Shown piece after piece: positions 38,192 through 47,195 of a stretch of 64,000 bases of DNA. This stretch comes from Nostoc sp. XA010. Its GTDB lineage: Bacteria > Cyanobacteriota > Cyanobacteriia > Cyanobacteriales > Nostocaceae. A model generated the notes under the pieces. The model worked only from the letters and a program-made list of their open reading frames with translations, was not told the DNA's origin and did not search any database. A program made the translations under genes and the position numbers. Where the stretch lies: positions 365,426 to 429,425 of the forward strand of contig NZ_JAIVFX010000004.1 in NCBI RefSeq assembly GCF_020829625.1. Reading direction: 5' to 3'. Positions within the stretch are counted from its first letter, which is position 1. Each line of letters starts with the position of its first letter.

Positions 38192-39212
38192 AAAAACCTA
38201 TACACTGCACAAGTCTTCACCAAAGCCCAAAGTGCGCCAAAGTGCGAAGGAAGAGGTTTTGAGACTAAGACCTCTGTAGACGCCCAGAGGCTTAGAGAGT
38301 GGCTTCTGATACTCTAAAGAAAAACACGTTCGGCGTTTGTCAGAGCTTTCTCGTACTAGCGTTAGGCTAGTACAGAATAGCAGTTGGCGCTTTTACATCC
38401 TCTATCTGTCATAGTTTCTGAGTTTTTTAAGCTGAGGATGTAAGGTTTATTGAAATAAAAGTACCGCGATCGCTTTGGTTTTTGTTACCGTAGATTCTCT
38501 GAAATGAATTCTTTAATATATATAGATGCCTTTAGTAAATCACGGTAATATTTCGCTTATATAAAATAACTAGTACTGAATTTTTAAGTAAATACTCGGT
38601 CTAGCGTTTGCGAAATTAGTACCTTAATACTACGTAGAAATTATAAAAGTTCGGTTTCCTCTGATTTAGTTAAATGTTCGTGCAGCCAGTAGCGAAGCAG
38701 AGGGGAAAGAATTTGTATCAGTCGTTAAGTGAAATGAGATAACAAACTAACTGACAATAGAAATATTCCTTAAGTCTAATGTAAGACACACCTGGAGTAT
38801 GAAGTTATAAGTTCTCAGGTGAAATAGGATTGTAGAGCATTGTTAATCTAGTCTCAAGTATTGGCAGCATCTGTCTGATTAAAACCTTCTAGTTTATTTC
38901 TACCCAACTAGCAAAAATTAATGCAAATAAAGTCATTAAATTGATTACGATCAAAATCCTGTTTAACTTAGCGATCGCTTGTACTTATTAAGTAAGTCAA
39001 TGTGAATAATTAAAAATTTTTTAGTTTACCCTCTAGGGGAAGCAAGGTATACATCATGTCTTTTATATATGGCTTGAGCCATTATAAGGAGCCACTTTAA
39101 TTAATTCTATATTATTACTTAACATAGCTTGATTATTATTGACTACTTAGTTAACGCATCTAAAGAAGTAACTAAAAAATCGTTAGATTCACTATGATTG
39201 GTACGGAATTTT
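38192..39212. other. 1-kb noncoding region
   Basis: No credible gene. It contains a perfect hairpin (gtactagc-gttag-gctagtac, 38353-38373) behind the ethylene-receptor-like gene's start, several HIP1 sites and AT-rich sequence. A small palindrome (atggcttgagccat, about 39069-39082) precedes the small Cys-rich gene. Confidence 0.5.
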
Positions 39213-39410
39213 ATGGTTAAAGATTTTGTTTTTTGTCTACAAGAAGCAGCTTTATACTTTATATTCAAAAAATCTCAAACACATAAAGATTATTCTGAAT
39301 GTTTTGTGAACCCTCCCTGTGGATGTACCAATCCAGGGAAAAGTACTCAGTGTGAAGATTGTGCTTATCTTGAAGCCTGCTTATCTAATTGCAAGCTCCA
39401 AAAAGTTTAA
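39213..39410 (+). CDS. Small cysteine-rich hypothetical protein
   Basis: A 65-residue frame starting MVKDFVFCLQEAALYFIF. It has eight cysteines, seven of them clustered as C-x6-C-x-C-x8-C-x2-C-x5-C-x3-C after a short hydrophobic helix. That density in a small protein suggests a zinc or iron-sulphur site. No homologue comes to mind. The ribosome site is weak, and a start at 39198 is possible. The AT-rich surroundings make a chance frame with eight Cys unlikely, so I lean to a real gene. Confidence 0.5.
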   Translation: MVKDFVFCLQEAALYFIFKKSQTHKDYSECFVNPPCGCTNPGKSTQCEDCAYLEACLSNCKLQKV

Positions 39411-39876
39411 TTATCTTTAGGTTCATAAACTAAACATTTTTAATGTCAAACTAGTTCCTGCGATAGAATTGACTTTACTCTTATGGTAGAAGCCCAGTAC
39501 AAAAGTAGCAGCTATCCTAGATAGGAATCACAAAATAATTCACAATAAGTAATTAAAATTATGATGCAAGTGAATGTAATTTTATGAAAAATAAATATTA
39601 TTATTCCTTGTTGTTGTGAACAAACAACTTTGTTAATCGGTTCACAACTATATCATTAATTAGTGATTACTGATTATGAATTAGTTTGAATCTGACCAAG
39701 AGTTAAGTTGTTGTGTGTGGGAGCTTAAAATGATTTCAAGTTTCTCAAAGAAACTAGGTTAAAGACTCCTCAATCTGTCTTGTGAATTCCCTAATTGAGC
39801 AGTGGATTGAGTAGACAATATCGGTTTTGAAAATCAATCAACCACAGAAATCCAGAACATAAAAGGAACCATAACT
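39411..39876. other. Intergenic region, nothing recognised
   Basis: 466 bp of AT-rich sequence before the Gly-rich gene, with no coding frame and no clear repeat. It probably holds the promoter for the 39877 gene. Confidence 0.5.
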
Positions 39877-40626
39877 ATGAAACCGTTTGATTTATCTAAA
39901 GCTGTTTTGGCTACTGTCTTTGCCATCAGTTTCGCTTCTCTGTCTTTACCCCCTTCTGTTTCTGCCCAAAGCGGAGGCTCAGGCGGTAGCGGAGGCTCCA
40001 GTGCCAGTGGCTCAGGTAGTGGTACAAGTGGTACAAGTGGTACAGGTGCCACTACAGGTACTGGTACAAGTGGTACAGGTGGTAGTGGTATAGGTGGCAC
40101 AGGTACAAGTGGCACAAGTGGTATAGGTGGCACTACAGGTAGTGGTACAGGCACTGGCACAAGTGGTATAGGTGGCACTACAGGTAGTGGTGCAAGTGGT
40201 ACAGGTGGTAGTGGTATAGGTGGCACTACAGGTAGTGGTGCAAGTGGTACAGGTGGTAGTGGTATAGGTGGCACTACAGGTAGTGGTGCAAGTGGTACAG
40301 GTGGTAGTGGTATAGGTGGCACTACAGGTAGTGGTACAGGCACTGGCACTACAGGTAGTGGTACAGGCACTGGCACTACAGGTAGTGATGCTACAGGTAG
40401 CGGCACAACAGGCAGTGGTACAGGCACTGGCACAACAGGTAGTGATGCTACAGGTACTAATAGAAATGCAGGCGTCGCAGCTTCCGAAAGAACTAGCGAT
40501 CGCGGTTTCGATTGGGGTTGGCTAGGTTTACTTGGTTTAGCCGGTTTAGCAGGTCTAGCTCGTAATCGCGAAAAAGTGCGGGCTTATAACGATCCTAATG
40601 AAGTAACAGGTACTCGTTCTAGATAG
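39877..40626 (+). CDS. Secreted Gly/Ser/Thr-rich repeat protein with WGxxGxxG C-terminal anchor
   Basis: A 249-residue protein. A signal peptide (residues 1-31, SVSAQS) leads into about 160 residues made almost only of Gly, Ser and Thr (repeats such as GIGGTTGSGASGTGGS, encoded by near-perfect 48-bp units around 40130-40330). The tail reads WGWLGLLGLAGLAGLARNRE, the WGxxGxxG-CTERM pattern, which is a helix plus basic residues for membrane sorting. It is likely a flexible cell-surface or sheath protein; that role is inference. A long minus-strand frame of Pro/Val repeats over the same bases is a shadow of the periodicity. Confidence 0.85.
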   Translation: MKPFDLSKAVLATVFAISFASLSLPPSVSAQSGGSGGSGGSSASGSGSGTSGTSGTGATTGTGTSGTGGSGIGGTGTSGTSGIGGTTGSGTGTGTSGIGGTTGSGASGTGGSGIGGTTGSGASGTGGSGIGGTTGSGASGTGGSGIGGTTGSGTGTGTTGSGTGTGTTGSDATGSGTTGSGTGTGTTGSDATGTNRNAGVAASERTSDRGFDWGWLGLLGLAGLAGLARNREKVRAYNDPNEVTGTRSR

Positions 40627-41412
40627 TATTCACCACACTGTAAGAGCCATATAACTGTTGTTTGTTTCAATTTCAGGCTATTACAGTGGTTAAACCAAAT
40701 GTATGTGAGGGGGACAATATATTGATATTGCGCCCCTATAATGAGTTTTGACTTTTGAGTTCCCCGTTCGCGTAGCGTCTCGCATAGAAAGGGTAGACAC
40801 GCTAGTTCGCTCAAGCCAAGCTACTGCCTTGCCCAATGAAGATTACATTTGCTAAAACTTCTATTTTTGTTAACTCACGCACAAGGCGTTGAGCTTGATG
40901 TTTATAAATAGCATTTGTAGTCAGAGCTTTTTCAATCTGCACCTGCCAAAGGTGAGGCATCATTTCACCCTATTCAATTCGCTGCAAACCACTGCTTGTG
41001 GCTAAAACAATCAAGCGATCGCCAGCGTAAAGCTTAACATCATACCAGGGCATTTCTAGTAAGCTAGTACCGCAAGGCGGAAGTCAAAAGTCAAAAGTCA
41101 AAAGTCAAAAGTGTTATGGAATAAGCTATTTAGGGATTCTAAACAGTTGCTCTGTTTCCGCCGTTGCGTACTAGGTACTTCTGGGACTTCCCAATGTTCG
41201 GACTGCTCATCATCAATGGCGCTAACTTTAACATCGTATTCTTTTAGGACTGCAACACAATGTTGTCCTAAACATTAGAGTCGGCATACTAAGAAAAGGT
41301 CTAGGAATTTTTTTTGATTGGTGCTAAAAGGGGGATGCACTTTCTGTTGATAGCAGCATTTAATACTGGTAACAGTATGTGTTTCCTAGGATTATACAGC
41401 AGTTTTCGTTTT
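40627..41412. other. Intergenic region with repeats
   Basis: About 790 bp with no supported gene. It contains a palindromic fragment near 40764-40785 (cgcgtagcgtctcgc), fragments that look like decayed coding sequence (40840-41050, with a HIP1 site), and the second MITE-like copy at 41064-41174. Confidence 0.5.
41064..41174. repeat. MITE-like element, copy B
   Basis: This 111-bp relative of the element at 3637-3741 has the same inverted ends (ctagtaccgcaaggcggaa and tttccgccgttgcgtactag) and core (ttatggaat…agctatttagggatt). It carries four gtcaaaa heptads where copy A has fewer, so the heptamer has expanded or contracted between copies. Confidence 0.75.
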
Positions 41413-42186
41413 TCACGACAGTAAACTAGCAGAATTTACATCTAAAAATAACGTCGCTTGGGATTGTTGACGGAGAATAGAAGCAGGACAGTCTGTACTT
41501 ATAGCTCCTTGCAACATCTCTTTTACCACATTCGCTTTACGTGTTTCTGGAGCCAGACAGATAATTTTTTTAGCTGAACAAATCATCGAGATGGTGGCAG
41601 TAAAAGCATATTGTGGGACAGCTTCTAGATTTGGAAAGTGACCTGTGCTTACTTGTTGCTGACGGTTCACTGTATCCAGTTTCACTAGTTTCACGCTGTA
41701 AGGATCTTGAAAATTTGCTACTGCTGGATCGTTAAAAGCCAAATGTCCATTTTCGCCAACACCAAGACAGCATAAGTCAATTGGTTGTGCAAGGAGTAGT
41801 TTAGTGTAGCGATCGCACTCTGCTACTGGTTGCAATGTATCACCTTCTATATAGTGAAATTCTTTAGGAACAACCCGCTTCTCTACACGTTCTCGCATAT
41901 AGCGCCGGAAACTAGCAGAATGGTCAGCAGTAATTCCCAAATATTCATCTAGATGGAACAGAATAATTCTTGACCAATCTACACCACCCAATGCAATCAA
42001 AGCATCAAGAAATTTGAGTTGGGAGTTACCTGTTGCTAACAATACAGCAGCTGTATCTTGTTGTTTGAGAACTTCCTGTAAATGCTTTTGCGCGATTTCT
42101 GCAACATCTTCGGCCATTTCGACTTCAGAGTTGTAAATCTGCACTAGTAAATCATCAACGCGAAAAAAGTTTGGCTCGGCTAGCAT
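41413..42186 (-). CDS. nagB: Glucosamine-6-phosphate deaminase-like protein (NagB family)
   Basis: A 257-residue protein of the NagB/6-phosphogluconolactonase family. The signatures are LLATGNSQLKFLDAL, ILFHLDEYLGI (catalytic Asp) and LGVGENGHLAFNDP (catalytic His and Asn-Asp). NagB converts glucosamine 6-phosphate to fructose 6-phosphate and ammonia; the GENGHLAFNDP form is that of deaminases rather than lactonases. It is divergent from the HAD gene across 195 bp. Confidence 0.85.
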   Translation of the reverse strand: MLAEPNFFRVDDLLVQIYNSEVEMAEDVAEIAQKHLQEVLKQQDTAAVLLATGNSQLKFLDALIALGGVDWSRIILFHLDEYLGITADHSASFRRYMRERVEKRVVPKEFHYIEGDTLQPVAECDRYTKLLLAQPIDLCCLGVGENGHLAFNDPAVANFQDPYSVKLVKLDTVNRQQQVSTGHFPNLEAVPQYAFTATISMICSAKKIICLAPETRKANVVKEMLQGAISTDCPASILRQQSQATLFLDVNSASLLS

Positions 42187-42381
42187 TTGCTTACATTGAA
42201 GGTTATGAATTATACGGCAGTTTTTTGAGAGGCTGTACCTGTCTGCGCTTATATGCCCTATCCAGTATAGATTTTAGGATTTAGCAGATTAATTTATAGC
42301 TTTTTACGCTGTATAAGGACAAAAAAACAATGTAAACTATTTAAATTAAGTTAACAATTATTTACATTTTACCCAAAAATC

Positions 42382-43068
42382 ATGCTGGCTGCAATTCTTT
42401 TTGACCTAGACGGCACTATTGTCAACACTGACCCTATACACTACCAAGCTTGGCAGGAAATGCTGTTAAATTACAGCATAGAAATTGACGAAACATTTTA
42501 TAAATCCCGAATTAGTGGGCGGCTAAATCCAGAAATTGTTAAGGATATTCTGCCGCAATTATCAACAGCAGAAGGGCAAAAATTTGCAGACGAAAAAGAG
42601 GCGCTTTTCCGCAAACTCGCCCCGCATCTAAAACCGTTGAGTGGATTTTCTGAACTACTAGCATGGACAGAGACACATCAGTTAAAGCGGGCATTAGTAA
42701 CTAATGCCCCTAGATTAAATGCAGAATTTATGCTAAATGTTTTGGGAATAAAAGAAGTTTTTCATACAGTTGTTGTAGCAGATGATTGTGTAGCAGGTAA
42801 ACCTGACCCTGCACCCTACCAAGTCGCCCTGAGTAACTTGGGGATTACAGCAGAGGAAGCGATCGCTTTAGAAGACTCTCCCTCTGGTATTCGTTCGGCG
42901 GTGAGCGCAGATATCCGCACTATTGGCATCGCCTCCACCCACGATCCCCAATTTTTACAGGAAGTCGGCGCATTTATGGCAATTCCAGATTTTACTGATT
43001 TGCAGTTGTGGACATTGCTCAACTCACTTATTGAACCAGATTTGAGTGCGATCGCTTCTAACTTGTAA
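42382..43068 (+). CDS. HAD-superfamily phosphatase/beta-phosphoglucomutase-like
   Basis: A 228-residue HAD hydrolase of subfamily IA. Motif I is ILFDLDGTIVNTDPIH (nucleophile D8, acid/base D10), motif II lies in ALVTNAPRLN, and motifs III/IV are AGKPDPAPYQVAL and ALEDSPSGIRSAV. The cap domain (20-85) resembles beta-phosphoglucomutase, so a sugar phosphate substrate is likely. It uses Mg2+ and is cytoplasmic. Confidence 0.85.
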   Translation: MLAAILFDLDGTIVNTDPIHYQAWQEMLLNYSIEIDETFYKSRISGRLNPEIVKDILPQLSTAEGQKFADEKEALFRKLAPHLKPLSGFSELLAWTETHQLKRALVTNAPRLNAEFMLNVLGIKEVFHTVVVADDCVAGKPDPAPYQVALSNLGITAEEAIALEDSPSGIRSAVSADIRTIGIASTHDPQFLQEVGAFMAIPDFTDLQLWTLLNSLIEPDLSAIASNL

Positions 43069-43124
43069 GCGCAAAATCTGAAAACATCGAGAGTAGAGAC
43101 GCGAATTTGCTAACCCGTCTCTAT

Positions 43125-43751
43125 TTATTTTTCCGCGAGAATTGCGTAAATTTCCCGTTTAACTTGCTCTAGAAGCTCACGCACCCGATTTATCCGCTCC
43201 ATATTGCCACTACGAGCAACCTGCACCACAACAGCAGCTAGTTCTGTTGCAGCATTCCGCAACTCAATAAACTCTTGGGGCTTACCTTTTACGAAACTTT
43301 TGAAGGTATCCCAAGGAGAATCTGAAGTTTCTTTTTGGGCACGTTCTGCCAATAATTGTCTACCTTCATCGGTGATCGTGTAAATCCGCTTGCCACCTTC
43401 TTGGGCGCTCTTGAGATAACCACCTTCCTCCAGCAATTGGAGTGTTGGATATACTGAGCCAGGACTAAGGCGACGGAAACCACCATAGCGAGTTTCCGCA
43501 TCTTTAATTAGGTCGTAACCATGACTAGGATGCTCGGATAACAATTCCAGCAGGATGAACTTGATGTCACCCCGACGAGTCCGATATTCATCTCCCCAAC
43601 CACGACCAAACATTTCATTGCCAAAGTGCTTGTCATGATGTTTAGCATGATGTTTACCATGCTGAAACCAAGATTTGACAAGCAAGAAATCATCTTCACT
43701 AACTCCTGCCCATGCAGGTGCCCTAAAGCGTGACTGAAAGTGTCTAAACAT
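43125..43751 (-). CDS. PadR-family transcriptional regulator with His-rich leader
   Basis: A 208-residue PadR protein. The winged helix starts at about residue 60 (RRGDIKFILLELLSEHPSHGYDLI, LSPGSVYPTLQLLEEGGYL, KRIYTITDEGRQLL) and is followed by a helical dimer domain. The N-terminal 50 residues hold a His-rich stretch (WFQHGKHHAKHHDKHFGN) that could bind metal. Two copies of a palindrome lie 33-67 bp upstream (43784-43818), suggesting autoregulation. Its targets and inducer are unknown; the neighbouring hydrolase (43898-44815, same strand) lies behind the operator and is unlikely to be driven by it. Confidence 0.88.
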   Translation of the reverse strand: MFRHFQSRFRAPAWAGVSEDDFLLVKSWFQHGKHHAKHHDKHFGNEMFGRGWGDEYRTRRGDIKFILLELLSEHPSHGYDLIKDAETRYGGFRRLSPGSVYPTLQLLEEGGYLKSAQEGGKRIYTITDEGRQLLAERAQKETSDSPWDTFKSFVKGKPQEFIELRNAATELAAVVVQVARSGNMERINRVRELLEQVKREIYAILAEK

Positions 43752-43783
43752 AAATGAATCTCAAATCAACTTTCTCTAATATA

Positions 43784-43818
43784 CGATATATCGGAATATA
43801 TCACGATATATCGGAATA
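43784..43818. promoter_or_regulatory. Tandem palindromic operator upstream of the PadR gene
   Basis: The 15-mer cgatatatcggaata occurs twice at exactly 20-bp spacing (43784-43798 and 43804-43818). Each contains the 10-bp palindrome CGATATATCG. About two helical turns separate them, so two dimers could bind on one face. Confidence 0.75.
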
Positions 43819-43897
43819 GAATTTTGATGAAGATTTTTGAAGTAAAACTGTGCCAACGCCACAAGCGATGCCTGCGACGAGCTGCACTAACGCAAAG

Positions 43898-44815
43898 CTA
43901 GTCGAAACTGATGAAGGCTGAGGAATTCAAATAGCTACGAGTTTGCACTTGTTGCACAAAAGACTCTACCCATTGCAAATATTGTGAACCGGCAACTACT
44001 GCTGTATCGTTATGATCTGCTCCTGGAACCAACAATAGTTGCTTTGGTTCGGGAGCAACGGCATACAGTTTTTGGCTCATAAAAGAAGGTACAGTCGAAT
44101 CAGCAGCGCCATGAATGAATAAAACTGGCATTTTTAACTTTGGCAATTTCTTAATGGAATCAAAGCGCTGTGTCAAGATTAAATCTACGGGAAACATCCA
44201 AAACATGTTTCGATAAGTGATTAAATCGCGGATGGATGTAAAAGAGCTTTCCACAATCAAACCAGCAGCTTGTGGGTGTTTCACTCCTAAGTCTATGGCT
44301 ATTGCACCCCCAAGAGAATGTCCATAAAGAAAAATTTGGCTGGGTGGAATCTCTTGTTGCTGCACCAAGTAATTCCAAGCTGTGGCTGCATCTTCATAAA
44401 CCCGCTTTTCATTGGGAAACATACCCTCACTGCGACCATAACCCCGATAATCAATCAGCAATACCGAAAACCCTAGCTGATGAAACCGATTCGCATGAGC
44501 TATATTTGCGCCAACATTGATACCGTTACCGTGTAAGTATAGCAACACCTTAGCATTGGGTTGCTTGGCTTCTATCCACCAACCGTGAATATGTTCTACC
44601 TTGCCTGTTTTAGGCACAGATAACCAAATCTCTTCATAAGGGAGATTAAAAAACTCTGGTGTCTTTTCAATGACAGCAGAGGGAAAGAAAATGAAGCGAG
44701 GTTGCTTAATAAAAAGAAATAGACAAATAGCACAGTAAGCGAACGCTGCAATTATCCCAGTCCAGAGTAGCAGTTGGAAAAATACTTGTATAAATTGCAG
44801 TTTATTAACTTTCAT
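43898..44815 (-). CDS. Alpha/beta hydrolase, membrane anchored
   Basis: A 305-residue protein with an N-terminal membrane helix (residues 10-32) and an alpha/beta hydrolase domain of the BEM46/Abhd13 type. The oxyanion region is LYLHGNGINVGANIAH, the nucleophile elbow is LYGHSLGGAIAID (Ser), and the acid and His lie in LFIHGAADSTVPS and VPGADHNDTAV. The substrate is unknown; family members act on lipids or peptides. Confidence 0.85.
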   Translation of the reverse strand: MKVNKLQFIQVFFQLLLWTGIIAAFAYCAICLFLFIKQPRFIFFPSAVIEKTPEFFNLPYEEIWLSVPKTGKVEHIHGWWIEAKQPNAKVLLYLHGNGINVGANIAHANRFHQLGFSVLLIDYRGYGRSEGMFPNEKRVYEDAATAWNYLVQQQEIPPSQIFLYGHSLGGAIAIDLGVKHPQAAGLIVESSFTSIRDLITYRNMFWMFPVDLILTQRFDSIKKLPKLKMPVLFIHGAADSTVPSFMSQKLYAVAPEPKQLLLVPGADHNDTAVVAGSQYLQWVESFVQQVQTRSYLNSSAFISFD

Positions 44816-45016
44816 GCCCTAACTTTTTAATGGATACAAAGTGTTTATATTAACAATATATTTACTTAGTATAAGCAGCCCTAGCATTTTCCAATCTAGA
44901 TTTCAACTATTATTAAAGAATTTCTCCTAAAAATCAATTATCCAGTACAAATACGTATGCGTATTTAAGGCTTCTAACTATATGAATAGTAGAATTAGCC
45001 CATACAGGAGAGGACA

Positions 45017-45475
45017 GTGACGCTCTTAAATCAAGCTCAAGTAGAGCAACTAAAGGAAATAACTACACACTTGCGACAAGTAAGACAAGAAAAATCTATA
45101 TGCATAGAAGAAATAGCTGCAAAAACACTCATTAGAGCAGGTGTTTTGCAAGCTTTAGAAGAAGAGCGATTTGAAGAATTGCCTGAGCCTATTTTTGTTC
45201 AAGGATTCATCCGGCGCTATGGAGATGCTTTAGGACTGGATGGAAATGCTTTATCACATACTCTCATAAGCAATGTAGTCTGCCAAGACTCCAGAAATGA
45301 GCAGAATAATTCAGGCAACAAATCAAATACATACATACCTCTTCTTGTTACCTACATTCTCTTATTAGTCGCTGCATCTGCTGGTCTTTTACATACACTT
45401 AATCCACCACAAATTACATCTGAATCCCCGACTCCAGAAGTCAATAGTCAACAGTCAATGGTTAGTAATCAGTGA
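45017..45475 (+). CDS. RodZ-like helix-turn-helix membrane protein
   Basis: A 152-residue protein with an N-terminal HTH_25 domain (LRQVRQEKSICIEEIAAKTL … FEELPEPIFVQGFIRRYGDALG) and one transmembrane helix (about 110-130, YIPLLVTYILLLVAASAGLL). This is the RodZ layout that links MreB to the membrane in cell-shape control, but the periplasmic domain is reduced to ~20 residues. The start is GTG at 45017 behind a strong AGGAGAGGA ribosome site. A heptanucleotide repeat tract begins right at its stop. Confidence 0.8.
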   Translation: MTLLNQAQVEQLKEITTHLRQVRQEKSICIEEIAAKTLIRAGVLQALEEERFEELPEPIFVQGFIRRYGDALGLDGNALSHTLISNVVCQDSRNEQNNSGNKSNTYIPLLVTYILLLVAASAGLLHTLNPPQITSESPTPEVNSQQSMVSNQ

Positions 45476-45535
45476 GTGGGGAGTGGGGAGTGGAGGGCAG
45501 GGGGCAAGGGAGAAGAGAGCAAGGGAGAAGAGTTT
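45476..45535. repeat. Heptanucleotide (STRR) tract after the RodZ-like gene
   Basis: Repeats of gggagtg change into gggcagg/ggagaag purine-rich heptads. A similar tract flanks the other side of gatA at 47113-47195 (attgggt, cattagt, cccactc units). Confidence 0.7.
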
Positions 45536-45598
45536 TTCCCTCAGCAAAAGCAGCACCACGCCTCTATTCCTCTTATGCCCAATTCCCAATTGCCATTT

Positions 45599-47059
45599 TC
45601 AAGATATTTGTGGTTTACGCAGATGCCAACTAGTGGATTGCTCATAAGCGTAAGCTACTTGAAACAGTAGGTCTTCTCGCAGCACATTGCCAATTAGCTG
45701 TAATCCTATCGGTAGCCCCTGATCATCAAAACCACATGGCAAACTTAAACTAGGTAAACCAGCAAGATTCACAGGAATAGTCATCAAATCAGTTAAATAC
45801 ATGCTCAAGGGGTCAGTAGTTTTTTCCCCTGCTTTGAATGCTGTAGTGGGAGATGTGGGACAAACTAACACATCAACTAAGCCAAAAGCTTTTTCAAAAT
45901 CTCGCTTAATCAGGGTGCGGACTTTTTGCGCTTTCAGGTAGTAAGCGTCATAATAGCCAGCCGAAAGTGCGTAAGTACCAATCATAATTCGGCGTTTGAC
46001 TTCTGTACCAAAACCTGTGGCACGGGTACGAGTGTACATCGATAGCAGATTATCGGCATCAGGGGCGCGATAACCATATTTAACGCCATCGTAACGAGCT
46101 AGGTTTGCTGACGCTTCTGATGGGGCGATGATGTAGTAGGTGGGTAAGCCGTAGCGAAAGGTAGGACAGGAAATTATATGAATTTCCGCTCCCAAACTTT
46201 GTAGTTGATCTACTGCTTTGGTAACAGCTTGTTCTACTACGGAGTCTAAACCTTCACCAAAAGTTTCTTTGATGATACCAATTTTTAGCTGACCTCTGGG
46301 TTTGAAGTCTGGTTTGAAGCTGGCGGCGTAGTTGGGAATGGCAACTTTGAGACTGGTAGAGTCTTTGGGATCGTAACCTGCGATCGCATTTAATAATATC
46401 GCAGCATCTTCCACTGTGTTTCCAAATGGTCCAATTTGATCCAAAGACGAAGCGTAAGCCACCAAACCATAACGAGAAACCAAACCATAAGTGGGTTTCA
46501 TCCCCACCACACCGCAAAAAGATGCAGGTTGCCGAATCGAACCGCCAGTATCAGAACCAAGAGCAACCACACATTCTTGAGCCGCCACCGCCGCCGCAGA
46601 ACCCCCCGAAGAACCACCAGGAACTCGTGATAAATCCCAAGGATTAGCCGTGACTTGGTAGGCAGAGTTTTCTGTGGAACTACCCATCGCAAACTCATCT
46701 AAGTTGGTTTTACCTACCATTACCGCGCCAGCATCTGCCAGTTTTTGCGTCGCTGTTGATTCATAAGGCGGCACGAAATTTTCCAAAATCCGAGAGGCGC
46801 AGGTGGTAGGAATTCCCTTAGTACATAAATTGTCCTTAATCCCAACAGGAATGCCTGCTAGGAGCCCAATTTCTTCTCCCGCAGCAATTTTCGCATCCAC
46901 AGCACCTGCCTGCTCTAATGCCCGTTCTGCGGTAACACATAAAAAGCTGTGCAATTTCGGCTCTAACGCTTGAATGCGCTCTAAAGCTTCTTGGGTAATT
47001 TCAACGGCAGAACGTTCTTTCTTAACCAGCTGTTGGTGCAACTCGCGGATGGATGCCAT
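45599..47059 (-). CDS. gatA: Glutamyl-tRNA(Gln) amidotransferase subunit A
   Basis: A 486-residue amidase-signature enzyme at full GatA length. The catalytic triad is Lys in [14 protein letters not shown], cis-Ser in [16 protein letters not shown] and Ser in the [14 protein letters not shown] loop. It releases ammonia from glutamine to convert Glu-tRNA(Gln) to Gln-tRNA(Gln) within GatCAB. GatA is essential in cyanobacteria, which lack GlnRS. No gatB or gatC is nearby, as is usual in this group. Confidence 0.96.
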   Translation of the reverse strand: MASIRELHQQLVKKERSAVEITQEALERIQALEPKLHSFLCVTAERALEQAGAVDAKIAAGEEIGLLAGIPVGIKDNLCTKGIPTTCASRILENFVPPYESTATQKLADAGAVMVGKTNLDEFAMGSSTENSAYQVTANPWDLSRVPGGSSGGSAAAVAAQECVVALGSDTGGSIRQPASFCGVVGMKPTYGLVSRYGLVAYASSLDQIGPFGNTVEDAAILLNAIAGYDPKDSTSLKVAIPNYAASFKPDFKPRGQLKIGIIKETFGEGLDSVVEQAVTKAVDQLQSLGAEIHIISCPTFRYGLPTYYIIAPSEASANLARYDGVKYGYRAPDADNLLSMYTRTRATGFGTEVKRRIMIGTYALSAGYYDAYYLKAQKVRTLIKRDFEKAFGLVDVLVCPTSPTTAFKAGEKTTDPLSMYLTDLMTIPVNLAGLPSLSLPCGFDDQGLPIGLQLIGNVLREDLLFQVAYAYEQSTSWHLRKPQIS

Positions 47060-47112
47060 GATTGCTCTCTTTGTGACTCAAGTCATTGATTTTAGTACAT
47101 ATTGGTCGATAT

Positions 47113-47195
47113 TGGGTATTGGGTATTAGTCATTAGTCATTAGTCATTAGTTATTCTTTCTCTCCCTGCCCCCACTCCCCACTCCCCACTCACTT
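47113..47195. repeat. Heptanucleotide (STRR) tract upstream of gatA
   Basis: Runs of attgggt, cattagt and cccactc heptads fill most of the 130-bp gap to the acyl-CoA dehydrogenase gene. Confidence 0.75.

Noticed and set aside
39834..40433. Minus-strand frame encoding Pro/Val repeats (199 codons)
   Set aside because: It is the antisense of the Gly-rich repeats; the plus frame has a signal peptide and sorting tail, this one has neither.
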